Of a stretch of 64,000 bases of DNA, positions 17,777 to 26,177 are shown in pieces. A program made the translations under genes and the position numbers. The stretch comes from Candidatus Binatia bacterium (GTDB lineage Bacteria; Desulfobacterota; Binatia; HRBIN30): contig BPIR01000003.1 of the NCBI GenBank assembly GCA_026004215.1, forward strand, positions 634,822 through 698,821, in the 5' to 3' direction. Under the pieces are notes generated by a model. It was not told the origin of the DNA. It searched no databases and saw nothing but the letters and a program-made list of their open reading frames with translations. Position 1 is the stretch's first letter; every line of letters starts with the position of its first letter.

Positions 17777-18472
17777 GTGTGGTTAACGGTTGCCCTCGCG
17801 GGCTTGGTGCTGGGCGGGAAACACGCCCTGGATGCCGACCACTTGGCTGCGGTCGCCACGATGGCGAGCGAGAGCTCGAACCGCTGGCGCGCAGCCGCAG
17901 TGGGCGCACTGTGGGGGCTGGGCCACACCCTGGCGCTGGCGTTGGCGGGTGTTGCCGTGTTGCACGTCGGCGTGACCATTCCTGCGTGGCTCACTTGGTG
18001 GCTCGAACTGCTCGTAGCCGTGTCGCTCGTGGGGCTCGGGGCATCGGCCCTTTGGGCGCTTTGGCGCGGCCGAACCGTGCACATTCACGTACACCGCCAT
18101 GGGTCCCGATGGCATGCGCACCTACATCTGCACAAGCAACCACACGGGGTGGAGGAAGTGGATCACAGCCACCACGGTGTGCTGAGCGCCCGGCCGTTTG
18201 CGTTCGGAGTGTTGCACGGACTGGCAGGCAGCGGCGCGTTGTTTTTGCTCGTGCTCGCGACGCAGCCCAACGCATGGGTGGCGTGGTGTTACCTGGCGGC
18301 GTTTGGCCTCGGCTCGACGCTGGGGATGACGGCGTTCAGTCTGTTGTTCTCGGCACCGCTACGTTTCGCGGCCCTGGAGGCGAGGCGGTGGCACACGCGC
18401 ATGCGTGCCTTTGCCGCCTCGGCCAGCTTGGTGGTGGGTCTGGTGCTCGGCTTCAGTTTAGTCACCTCGTGA
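17777..18472 (+). CDS. Nickel/cobalt transporter, NiCoT-like
   Basis: Polytopic inner-membrane permease with about six helices. The signature is GGKHALDADHLAAV, the H-x4-DH metal-binding motif in helix II that is essential in NixA/HoxN-type carriers. A His-rich loop (HIHVHRHGSRWHAHLHLH) follows helix IV and probably binds metal. A second conserved stretch is FGVLHGLAGSGAL. The frame is open back to GTG 17717, but that stretch contains a perfect 32-bp palindrome of a repeat type. The GTG at 17777, directly before the first helix, is therefore the likelier start. No urease or hydrogenase genes are nearby to name the metal. Confidence 0.82.
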   Translation: MWLTVALAGLVLGGKHALDADHLAAVATMASESSNRWRAAAVGALWGLGHTLALALAGVAVLHVGVTIPAWLTWWLELLVAVSLVGLGASALWALWRGRTVHIHVHRHGSRWHAHLHLHKQPHGVEEVDHSHHGVLSARPFAFGVLHGLAGSGALFLLVLATQPNAWVAWCYLAAFGLGSTLGMTAFSLLFSAPLRFAALEARRWHTRMRAFAASASLVVGLVLGFSLVTS

Positions 18473-18485
18473 GCTCGGCCGGCGC

Positions 18486-19433
18486 TCACTCCATGCCGGC
18501 GCCTTCGGTGGCGGGTTCGAGCCCGACACCGCGACGCTCGTAAACCCAGGCGGGCGGGGTGCGGAGGTCCCACACCAGGCCCAACCATTCCATTGCCTTG
18601 AGAGCGTAGTGCGTGAGGTCGATCTCCCACCAGAAAAATCCCTGGCGTTCCGAACCCGGAAAACGGTGGTGGTTGTTGTGCCAGCCTTCACCGAAGGTAA
18701 TGAGCGCGAGCCAAAAACTGTTGCGGCTGGTGTCTCGGGTTTCGAAGCGCCGCCAGCCAAACACGTGCGCCAGCGAATTCACGCAAAACGTTACGTGCCA
18801 CAACGCTACGGTGCTTACGAAAAAGCCCCAGACCAACAGTTGCCAGCCCGAGGTGCCCAAACCGGGTGCCCATTTTCCGAGGCACCACCCGATGAGAAAG
18901 AGAAGCACCGCCAAGCTCACAGCGGGAACGAGATGATAGCGGTTCAGCCAGCGAAGCTCGGGAAAACGGGCGAAGTCGCGAATGGCATTCCAGCGCGTCG
19001 CTTCGTATGTTGGCGACAAAATCCAACCGACGTGTGCCCACCAGAAACCTTTCACGGTCGGCGGATGGATGTCTTCTTCGGTATCTGCGTAGCGGTGGTG
19101 ATGGCGATGCAAAGCCGACCACCACAGCGGGCCTTTTTGCAGGGAAGTGGTCCCCAGTAAGGCAAACACAAACTGCATGGGCCGGCTGGTCTTGAACGAC
19201 CGGTGCGAAAAATACCGGTGATAGCCGGCGGTGACGGCAAAGACGCGTAGCGCATACGTGGCGGCACACGCCGCCAGCGCCACCCACGACCAACCTACCC
19301 AAACCACTGCGAGACAAGCCACGTGCACGCCCCAGAACGGTAAACTCGATAGCGCCACGCGCCAGAAGGGTACTGCCGTGGCGTGTGTCTGTGGAACTGC
19401 TGGAGTTGCTGCTTTCTTCACGGAACTTCTCAT
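18486..19433 (-). CDS. Acyl-CoA/fatty acid delta-9 desaturase
   Basis: 315-residue membrane di-iron desaturase that introduces a double bond into saturated acyl chains, adjusting membrane fluidity. The three histidine boxes of the stearoyl-CoA desaturase type are complete: HRYFSHRSF, HRHHHRYAD and WHNNHHRFPGSER. Four hydrophobic spans lie in pairs before and after the second box. ATG 19433 is preceded by GGAAAGG and precedes a Lys/Ala-rich cytoplasmic tail. Convergent with the Ni/Co transporter, 13 bp between stops. No fused cytochrome b5 domain, so electrons must come from a separate ferredoxin or reductase. Confidence 0.95.
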   Translation of the reverse strand: MRSSVKKAATPAVPQTHATAVPFWRVALSSLPFWGVHVACLAVVWVGWSWVALAACAATYALRVFAVTAGYHRYFSHRSFKTSRPMQFVFALLGTTSLQKGPLWWSALHRHHHRYADTEEDIHPPTVKGFWWAHVGWILSPTYEATRWNAIRDFARFPELRWLNRYHLVPAVSLAVLLFLIGWCLGKWAPGLGTSGWQLLVWGFFVSTVALWHVTFCVNSLAHVFGWRRFETRDTSRNSFWLALITFGEGWHNNHHRFPGSERQGFFWWEIDLTHYALKAMEWLGLVWDLRTPPAWVYERRGVGLEPATEGAGME

Positions 19434-19674
19434 CCTTTCCTTCCTACTCTCCCATCCACGTGTTGTCTTCGGCTCGATTTGCCGGGGCGCGGCCCCGTCT
19501 CTCCGCACTTTCACCTACGACGCAGCCGCGACGAGACAAGCCCTTACCTAACGGGTTCGCTCGAGCCGCACAATCGGAGATGTGAAAAAGTTTCCCGGCG
19601 CAGCGCTTCTTTTGAAAGCTGCGCCCACTTGTTTTCGATCCTCGCGAACTTCTCGGCGGCTCATGCTCTGGTGA

Positions 19675-20013
19675 TCAACGCGTTGCCAAACACAGGCCCT
19701 GGCGGCGAAGCTCGCGCGGCAAGCGGCGCCCTTCGCGGTCGAGATCGTCCCACTCGGTCAAGGTGTAGACGCGCGCGTCGCAAGCGATGCCTACGCCCCG
19801 GAACGCACGGCCAAAAACGGCGCTGCGCTCGAGGAAGGGTAGGTCGGTGCGATGCACGAGAACAATGATGTCCGCATCGCTACCTGGTTTGGCTTCGTTG
19901 CGGGCGAGAGATCCGACGAGCCAAACCGCAGCCACTTCCGGACAGCTCTCCGTTAGGCTCTCGGCCCGAGCAGCCAGCTCGCGCAACAGCCGCAGGCGGT
20001 CGAACGCAAACAC
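19675..20013 (-). CDS. MNT-type nucleotidyltransferase (antitoxin of a MNT/HEPN pair)
   Basis: Minimal nucleotidyltransferase of the DNA polymerase beta fold. The active site GSLARNEAKPGSDADI fits GS-x10-DxD, with the third acidic residue probably in IACDARVYT. In type VII toxin-antitoxin systems the MNT partner inactivates the HEPN partner by adding AMP residues. The gene follows the HEPN gene with the stop of the latter just upstream; GTG 20013 starts after that stop, while an earlier TTG would overlap it. About 112 residues. The role follows from the pairing; function in this organism is untested. Confidence 0.82.
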   Translation of the reverse strand: MFAFDRLRLLRELAARAESLTESCPEVAAVWLVGSLARNEAKPGSDADIIVLVHRTDLPFLERSAVFGRAFRGVGIACDARVYTLTEWDDLDREGRRLPRELRRQGLCLATR

Positions 20014-20020
20014 GCGAACG

Positions 20021-20416
20021 TTACGGCCCCGGTATCGCTCGGCGACAGAAGGCAAGAATTTCCTCCGCAGCCGCAATGGCCTGGGCGGCCTCCGGGCCGG
20101 TGAAAAAATCTGCGGGTGCACCTGCGGGGAGTCCGTTTGGGCCGCGCGTGGGAATGTAGAGTTTGTCGAGGGCACGGGCCCGATCGAGCAGATCCGGAGG
20201 GACATTCACATCGGGGGGCAGAGCCTCCAGCGATTCCGTAACGAACTGTCCCCAGGCTTCGTTGCCAAGGTGATCGTGCAGCGCCTTTACCGCTTTCTCC
20301 GCACTTTGCTGTGCGGCGAAGCATGCCCATTCGAAGTGGCGTCCCGCTGCGGCATGGCGCGCCAAGCTGAAGCGGGCGTCGGCATGCCGCAGCCAGTCCT
20401 TTGCTCGCTGAGCCAT
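20021..20416 (-). CDS. HEPN-domain protein (toxin-like partner of MNT)
   Basis: 131-residue all-helical protein. The HEPN family signature is the FEWACFAAQQSAEKAVKAL helix; the later LDKLYIPTRGPNG segment matches the C-terminal pattern of this family. HEPN proteins paired with MNT proteins are usually RNases with an Rx4-6H motif, but I do not see that motif in the usual C-terminal position, so catalytic activity is uncertain. It precedes the MNT gene with 7 bp between the stop and the likely start. ATG 20416 is chosen; a TTG nine bases upstream is the alternative, and no strong ribosome site is seen for either. Confidence 0.82.
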   Translation of the reverse strand: MAQRAKDWLRHADARFSLARHAAAGRHFEWACFAAQQSAEKAVKALHDHLGNEAWGQFVTESLEALPPDVNVPPDLLDRARALDKLYIPTRGPNGLPAGAPADFFTGPEAAQAIAAAEEILAFCRRAIPGP

Positions 20417-20570
20417 GGGAAGCAACGTAACGGAAAGCCAGACCAGGTGGACCGCAACGCGTTTACCCGATCATTGCAGGGGCGACGCTTGTGGTCACCG
20501 GATGTAGGGGCGACCGGCGGTCGCCCTCGTTTTGGACGCGAGGTCATCGAAACGAGGAGTGTGCGTTCCT

Positions 20571-20936
20571 CTACTCGACATCGATGAGGATTTCATCCTC
20601 CCCGCGGCGTTCGTAGGCGTCGGTCACGATCACCCGAGCCGTGTAACGCCCTGGCTTCCGGTACTCGTGACGCACCCGCGCGCCCTCGGCGCGGCGAGAG
20701 CCGTCGCCAAAGTCCCACTCGAACTTGGGCTCCCGCGCTTCGTCGCCCTCGTACACCTCCGCAGAAAACTCCACTGCAAGGGGTGCAGGACCGCGATCGG
20801 GCTCTGCGCTCATTGCAACGGTAAGCGGCCCCATGTGTGGCGCAGGCGGTAAACTGCGCCGGGAAAAGCAACTGGCCGCCAGTAGGGCCACGCCGACGAA
20901 CACTAAGGAAAACCCGGAACGACGCCACCAGGTCAT
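20571..20936 (-). CDS. PKD-domain lipoprotein
   Basis: 121 residues. A membrane leader (TWWRRSGFSLVFVGVALLAASC) ends in a good lipobox (LAASC), so the mature protein is lipid-anchored. The rest is a single PKD/Ig-like domain. The hallmark WDFGDGS and the closing RVIVTDAYE are present, with HEYRKPGRYTARV between them. PKD domains mediate protein or carbohydrate contacts outside the cell. The ATG at 20936 overlaps the stop of the upstream gene as ATGA, so the two are translated in sequence. No enzymatic domain. Confidence 0.85.
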   Translation of the reverse strand: MTWWRRSGFSLVFVGVALLAASCFSRRSLPPAPHMGPLTVAMSAEPDRGPAPLAVEFSAEVYEGDEAREPKFEWDFGDGSRRAEGARVRHEYRKPGRYTARVIVTDAYERRGEDEILIDVE

Positions 20937-21487
20937 GGCTTCTTCTCGTGTGACGATCCACCGGGTCCGGCGGATCCGGTGGGACCCACGGGCACCTGCC
21001 CGAGTAAGCGCATGAGGCTGGCCGCGACCGATCGCGAGCGCTCGAGGTCGCTGACGGTAAATACACCGCTCTTCGGTTGGAAGGTGACCTCCACGCCGTC
21101 CTGACGCCATAGCACAGTGCGCGCGTTCGCTTGTATGGGATTGCCGTACCGAGCGGTGAGGTAGCGAAGAACGTCTGCTGGCTCACTCGCACAACGGGCC
21201 TGCACCCGATAGAGAACACGATCTTTACCGGCGAACGAGAACTCCAGATTGCAGGATTCTAGCGGACCGAATTTCTGTTGGCTCAAGGTGTAACTGACCG
21301 CCGGAAGAGCGGCCGCTGCAGCCGGGTCAGGCACGGCGGCATTGGCTGTAGGGTATCGCCGGAGAAAATCGGCCAGTGGTGTTCCAAACTCCAATTGGTT
21401 CCACACGGCTCCGGCACCACGTGCCGAACCCGCCCACACGAGCAGCAGAAAAAGCATGCTCCAAGCAGCAAAAATTCGTTGCGCCAT
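20933..21487 (-). CDS. Exported hypothetical protein
   Basis: 184 residues with a clear signal peptide (residues 1-25, ending GSARGAGA). The mature part has no domain I recognise. LEFGTPLADFLRRYPTA resembles small periplasmic proteins that carry a single disulfide; two cysteines are present (ESCNLEF and QARCASEP). A basic segment (LERSRSVAASLMRLLGQ) precedes a Gly/Pro/Ser C-terminus. Translationally coupled to the PKD lipoprotein downstream, so the two may act together at the envelope. Confidence 0.7.
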   Translation of the reverse strand: MAQRIFAAWSMLFLLLVWAGSARGAGAVWNQLEFGTPLADFLRRYPTANAAVPDPAAAAALPAVSYTLSQQKFGPLESCNLEFSFAGKDRVLYRVQARCASEPADVLRYLTARYGNPIQANARTVLWRQDGVEVTFQPKSGVFTVSDLERSRSVAASLMRLLGQVPVGPTGSAGPGGSSHEKKP

Positions 21488-21523
21488 AAGCCTCCGAGGC
21501 CGGTGGATAGTGTGCAGACAAAC

Positions 21524-21553
21524 AAGGCGCCAGGGCTTCGGCCCTGGCGCCTT
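21524..21553 (-). terminator. Strong hairpin terminator after the Cys-rich gene
   Basis: AAGGCGCCAGGGC and its exact complement around the stable tetraloop TTCG: a 13-bp GC-rich stem. It lies 35 bp beyond the stop of the minus-strand gene at 21588 and is followed on that strand by GTTTGTCTG. The symmetric sequence could also work on the other strand. Confidence 0.75.
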
Positions 21554-21587
21554 GCGTGCGGCGGTCACGCGCTTGCCGCCGAGCTCA

Positions 21588-23243
21588 CTACTGGCAAACC
21601 AACTCCACCGTGAGGGTCCCGTCCAGCGATGTGTTCAGCGGAGGGCCGATGGCTAGGTCCGCCAACGCCAGACCCGTTACCAACTTGAGTCCGCTCAAGT
21701 TGCCACCGGAGTATTTGGCGCAGGCATTTGCGGGCTTGCTTCCGGACACCGACGCAGTTGCCGTCGTGATAGTTACACCGCTCGTGTCGCACGGCGGAGT
21801 GCTGCAGTCAGCGTTCGTCAGGCAAGGTGGCGTGCCAGAATCATTGATGCACTGTCCAGCGGCTTGGATCAGATCCTCCAGTGTGACGTTTACCGTGCCC
21901 GTCGTTAGTGGTCCGGTAAACGAGGCGAGCGGGCCGGCAGTATCGTCGTCCGTACAGGGGATTCCGTCCGTGCCAAGGTCACTAGAGGTCAGTAGTTTGA
22001 ACTGCATGGTGACGAAGTCCACGCAGTCGCCTGTGGCGCTGGAGCCGCCGGGCGTGATGGAGGGCTCCGGCGAGTGAGAGTTCGAGTTGGGGAAGAGAGA
22101 GTCCGGAACGAATGTCAGGCTGGATACTCCGCACTCGTCCGTTGTAGCCGATCCGGGAAGGCAGTTCGGGTTGGAGCTGGCATCGCAGCCGCCGATGCGG
22201 TCTTGGCACACCGTGGCATCCACGCTGACGCCCTGCCCGGAACAATCGCACCACCCTTCGGAAGTGAGCACGTCCACACATACGGCTTGGACGAAGCCGC
22301 TAAGGGGTGGCGGAATCGAAGCTGCTCGGATCGTCCGCGCGGCCGAGTTGATGAGGTACAGCGTGTTGGGGTTCACGCCAAACTCGGCGCCCAGGCCTTG
22401 TTGGTTGGTCACGTTCGGTCCCGGCCGGCATACGGCCGTCGAGAGACTGCCGACGAGTCCGATCGGCGGGAGCGGGAATAACCCCGGCACCTGCAAGCTG
22501 GCATTGCTCGAGCTGTCCAGATTGCATACGGCTGTGTAACACTGCACGCCAAAGCGGCAGAGATTGGGCCGGTATTCCTCCCCCATCGCCGGCGTCCCGC
22601 TGCAATCCGTCATCGGCTTGGCCGGGTTCGCCGACGTCGCCTCGATGGCGTCTTTCAACAAGGCCAGCAGATCCGGGGTTTGCGCCATGAGTTGCTTGAC
22701 GGCGGCATCCTCGATGGCGAACATGAGCCAATCTGTCAGGAACTTCAGCCGGCAGTTCGTATCGCCCTTGCCGTCGCTATTGAAATCGCAAGTTCCCGAG
22801 AGCGGTGGCGCCGTCGCCAAGTTCACGCCGTTTCCGCCACCCGACAACTGGTGGTTCATGCCCTCGAGCAAGCGCAAGTCGGAATCGGTGCACTCGTTCG
22901 TGAAACTGGACTTTTCCAGCGCTGCCCGGAAGAGCTCGAACTTCGACTTGTCGGGCTTGGCATTGGCCGCGTCATACACCGTGGCCAGTTGCCTTTCGCA
23001 AAACTTGGCCGCGTTGGGCAGACAGGCTTTGCCCGGGCTGCAGTCCGTGCCGCCCTTGACGGCGCCGAGGGCCTTCTCCTTGCGGATGGCGTCGGCACAT
23101 TTCTGTAAGGCGCTGTACACGAACTTTTGCAGCTTCGCGCCCTCGCTTTGGATGCGTTTCTGGCACCTTTCTATGGCCGCATAGCTGGCGCTTGCGCCCA
23201 GTAGCCACATCGCACCCGCTGCAACGATGGCAATTTTCCTCAT
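21588..23243 (-). CDS. Large Cys-rich secreted protein, unknown function
   Basis: 551 residues. The ATG at 23243 follows GGAGGG and gives a textbook signal peptide (RKIAIVAAGAMWLLGASASYA). The N-terminal 170 residues are helical with regularly spaced cysteines (IERCQKRIQSEGAKL, ALQKCADAIRKEKA, CERQLATVYDAA). The C-terminal two thirds are low in charge and rich in Cys, Ser, Gly, Thr, with repeated DC, CN and CDSG patterns (CLTNADCSTPPCDTSG), suggesting many disulfides or metal sites. No known domain. A hairpin terminator follows. The lone, well-started gene between repeat-filled spacers looks like an exported surface or matrix protein. Confidence 0.72.
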   Translation of the reverse strand: MRKIAIVAAGAMWLLGASASYAAIERCQKRIQSEGAKLQKFVYSALQKCADAIRKEKALGAVKGGTDCSPGKACLPNAAKFCERQLATVYDAANAKPDKSKFELFRAALEKSSFTNECTDSDLRLLEGMNHQLSGGGNGVNLATAPPLSGTCDFNSDGKGDTNCRLKFLTDWLMFAIEDAAVKQLMAQTPDLLALLKDAIEATSANPAKPMTDCSGTPAMGEEYRPNLCRFGVQCYTAVCNLDSSSNASLQVPGLFPLPPIGLVGSLSTAVCRPGPNVTNQQGLGAEFGVNPNTLYLINSAARTIRAASIPPPLSGFVQAVCVDVLTSEGWCDCSGQGVSVDATVCQDRIGGCDASSNPNCLPGSATTDECGVSSLTFVPDSLFPNSNSHSPEPSITPGGSSATGDCVDFVTMQFKLLTSSDLGTDGIPCTDDDTAGPLASFTGPLTTGTVNVTLEDLIQAAGQCINDSGTPPCLTNADCSTPPCDTSGVTITTATASVSGSKPANACAKYSGGNLSGLKLVTGLALADLAIGPPLNTSLDGTLTVELVCQ

Positions 23244-23627
23244 CGGGTTCCCTCCCATGCACTGTGTTTTCTTGCCGCGCCCCCGCAGCCCAGGCAGCGG
23301 CGTCACGACCCAAAACCTCTGCTGCGCGTGGCGCCGACCATACGAAGAGTGGACGACGTTTGTCAAGACTGAACCTTAAAAGCACACACCTCGAGCCGCA
23401 AAAGGTCCCCTCTCCGGCAAATTGTAGGGGCGACCCTTGTGGTCGCCCGAGGCGTTGCCCGCGTACCACGCGCCACCCGCGATTGTGTCTGTCGGGGCGC
23501 GCGGCCGTGCGCCCCGACAACGTGCAGGGGCGGGCGACGATTCTAAAGGGCGTAGGGGCAACCGCACGGGTTGTCCGTACGGGCGGGCGCAGCGGCTGGT
23601 GCGAGAGCCTCGGAACGGAGGACCGGC
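23244..23627. repeat. Intergenic block of palindromic repeats
   Basis: A 384-bp gene-free interval. It contains several GTAGGGGC-type palindromes: near 23425-23450 (GTAGGGGCGACC with GGTCGCCC), near 23489-23519 (TGTCGGGGCGC with GCGCCCCGACA), and GTAGGGGCAACC with GGTTGTCC around 23550-23575. The upstream region of the Cys-rich gene is at the left end. No coding frame here looks real. Confidence 0.7.
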
Positions 23628-26171
23628 TCAGGAAGCGGCTCCTTCTGCCTTCACTTCCGGAACCGATGGATCGAGGGCTTCCACGTTTACGGCCGGCACC
23701 CAGCCGCGCCGGCCGTCGCAGCGCTGTACTAGCGCCCAATCGCCGCGCCGCTCGCGGATCCGTACGGGCGCTCCGGCAGGAAGCCGAAAATGTTCCGTCG
23801 CCGTGCTCTCCGGGGCGAACCGTACCGCCACTGTTTGCAGTGTGACAGCGTAGGTACCCCAGGGCCGGAAAAATTCTCGCCAGAAAAGATTCGCGCCCGT
23901 GAACGCGAGCGCCGCCGCGAACGCTACCGCCGCGATGCCCCAGCGCGGGCGCCAGTTCCGGTGGAGAATGGCGAGCGATCCCGCGACCAGCACGGCCGCG
24001 TACAGCGACGACACCACTGACCACAACGCCATCGGCGACAACCGCGAGGCCAGCGGCCACAGCAAATGCTCCCACCACTGCGGCGTGCAGGCAGGGCTGT
24101 GGGCTTGGGCACGGGCAAATTCCAGGTTGGCGAGCACGTCCGCATCGCGTGGCGCCAGCCAGCGCGCTCGCTCGTAGTTGAGAATGGCTTTGCCCAGATG
24201 CCCGGCTTTGAAGTAGGCGTTGCCCAGATTGAAAAACAAATTCGCCGAGGCGACTCCTTGGGCGATTGCGCCTTCGTAGGCGGCAATGGCTGCCGCGTAG
24301 TCTCGATCGGCGTAGGCCGAATTGCCGCGATAAAATAACTCGTCCGGCGTGGCGCCGCGGGCGGCTCCCGCCAGTGGCGGCAGCAGCAACGCCAAGGCCC
24401 ACAGTCGCCAGATCCGCTGGGCGCGGCCGGAACGCTCGGCCGCTTGCAACACGCGCTCGAACAGGGCGTAGTGCGCGGCAAGTTCCGCGTCGACCACCTG
24501 CCGGCCGAAACGCGCCGCCTCACAAGCCTGCAGTAAGTTCGCGGCTGCTGCTCGCGTTTCCCCATCGAGGGGAAGCTGCTCCAGCGTTTCCGGAGCGAGT
24601 CGGCCTGGGGGCAACTGGAAACGCAGGGTCAAATACTCGCGCAAATACTGGGCCGCGAGATCGTAAAAACGAGCGGCTTCACCTTGCCGAACTGCCTCGC
24701 CGCATTCGCGTGCGGCGCGTGCGGCCAGGCGGGCCGCTGCGTGTCGTTGCGCGATGGCCCGGTCTTCTCGCCGGCGCCGATGGCGGTCCGCGAAATATGC
24801 GGCGACCGGCAAGAGCAGTAGCCCGCCATGAGCCGCCACGAAGGCGAACGACACGCGCTGCCGGACGGGAACCCAGCGTCCCGGATGCTCCTTCAAATAT
24901 ACGATGTCTCGGCCGAGCGCGTCTTCCTGTGCGGGGGTGGGTTGCGCGGCAATGACTGCCGGGCTTTGCGAACCCCCGCGCACAACGATGGCAACGGGAG
25001 CGCTGCGTTCGATTTGGTAGCGCCCGAGCTCGGGGTCGAAGTAGCTGAACTCGATCGGCGGCACCGAGTCGAGCGGCCGAGTGGGCACTGCCACTTGTTC
25101 GAAGACGAACTCGCCCGGAGCGCCGGCCACTGGATGCGGTTCGTACACCCGCCACTGGGGCGAGCCGCTCAGTGCCGGTGGAGCCACACCATCGAGGTTA
25201 CCCTGGCCGCGCAACACGATGCGCAACGTGAGCGGATCGCCGACATTGAGCTCCAATGGGGACGCTTCCACTTGCAAGGAAAATCGCCCGACCGCCCCGG
25301 AAAAGTTTCGCGGCCGCCCTTGCTCGGGCAACGGCTCCACGCTCAGCTCCACCGCCTCGCTTTCCAAAGTGACCGGCCGCCGAAAGGAAAAGAACGGATC
25401 GTCGAAAAATCCTCCGCGCCGCCGCTCGTACACATTGAGTTGCGCGGTGGCCGGGCCGAGCACGATCTTGCCGCTGCGCAGCGGCGTGAGCGACGAGGAA
25501 AAGCGCACCACTGTGTAGGTCACGTTGCCCTCTTGTTCCTGGTACTGCGTCGGCTCTTGAAATCGCTCCACCGCGCAGCCGTCGGCGGTGAGTGTCGGGT
25601 ATTGCAAGTCCCCGACGCGCACGGCGCCGACATACACGAGAACATCCACGGGCACCTTTTCGCGCAAGTACACGTGCGTGCGCGGAACCCGCACGATCAA
25701 ACGCAAGGCCTCGCCCGCAACCGATCCGCCACCCTGGCCGCCGCGGGCGACTTCCAGCGTCACGGCGTTGGTTTCATAGCGTTGCCCCCCGTGAAACACC
25801 GTAAATGGGCCGAGGCGATACGTGCCCGGCGTTTTTGCTGCGACGCTGTACCGGTGTTGCACCGAAGCCTGAATGCGCCCGTTGACAATCGTGACCTGGG
25901 TGGCCGGCCCGATGTACTCGGCGCTCACCCCATCGGGAAGCGATATGGATGGCGGCGCGGCGTCCTGCGACCCGGAAATTTCGATCGTGAGCAGCGCGGC
26001 CTCGCCTGCGCGTACGCGCTGCGGCTCCAACTGTGCGCGCGCCGCGATTTCGGCGGCCGCGGCCGCTGTGCTGGCGGCGGGCCCAAGGTGGAGCAGGGCG
26101 AGCGCAACGAGTACCGGCAGCCACGGGGAAGGCGCTGGGGCGGCGTGCGTCTGGGCGGATACCATGGGCAA
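23628..26171 (-). CDS. batD: BatD-BatE fusion: oxygen-tolerance protein with TPR and SH3 domains
   Basis: 847 residues, the last gene of the Bat operon. A signal peptide ends near ASTAAAAAE. Residues 45-400 are BatD-like beta domains (RAGEAALLTIEISGSQD; SSLTPLRSGKIVLGP; LTLRIVLRGQGNLDGV). A membrane helix lies near 447-463. After a helical region comes a second membrane helix near 590 and then TPR repeats (ELFYRGNSAYADRDYAAAIAAYEGA, NLFFNLGNAYFKAGHLGKAI), two further hydrophobic spans and an SH3-like end (VRFAPEST, GDWALVQRCDGRRGWV). In Bacteroides the TPR-SH3 part is a separate protein, BatE; here both are in one chain. The start is six bases after the BatC stop. Confidence 0.9.
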   Translation of the reverse strand: MPMVSAQTHAAPAPSPWLPVLVALALLHLGPAASTAAAAAEIAARAQLEPQRVRAGEAALLTIEISGSQDAAPPSISLPDGVSAEYIGPATQVTIVNGRIQASVQHRYSVAAKTPGTYRLGPFTVFHGGQRYETNAVTLEVARGGQGGGSVAGEALRLIVRVPRTHVYLREKVPVDVLVYVGAVRVGDLQYPTLTADGCAVERFQEPTQYQEQEGNVTYTVVRFSSSLTPLRSGKIVLGPATAQLNVYERRRGGFFDDPFFSFRRPVTLESEAVELSVEPLPEQGRPRNFSGAVGRFSLQVEASPLELNVGDPLTLRIVLRGQGNLDGVAPPALSGSPQWRVYEPHPVAGAPGEFVFEQVAVPTRPLDSVPPIEFSYFDPELGRYQIERSAPVAIVVRGGSQSPAVIAAQPTPAQEDALGRDIVYLKEHPGRWVPVRQRVSFAFVAAHGGLLLLPVAAYFADRHRRRREDRAIAQRHAAARLAARAARECGEAVRQGEAARFYDLAAQYLREYLTLRFQLPPGRLAPETLEQLPLDGETRAAAANLLQACEAARFGRQVVDAELAAHYALFERVLQAAERSGRAQRIWRLWALALLLPPLAGAARGATPDELFYRGNSAYADRDYAAAIAAYEGAIAQGVASANLFFNLGNAYFKAGHLGKAILNYERARWLAPRDADVLANLEFARAQAHSPACTPQWWEHLLWPLASRLSPMALWSVVSSLYAAVLVAGSLAILHRNWRPRWGIAAVAFAAALAFTGANLFWREFFRPWGTYAVTLQTVAVRFAPESTATEHFRLPAGAPVRIRERRGDWALVQRCDGRRGWVPAVNVEALDPSVPEVKAEGAAS

Positions 26172-26177
26172 CGTTCC

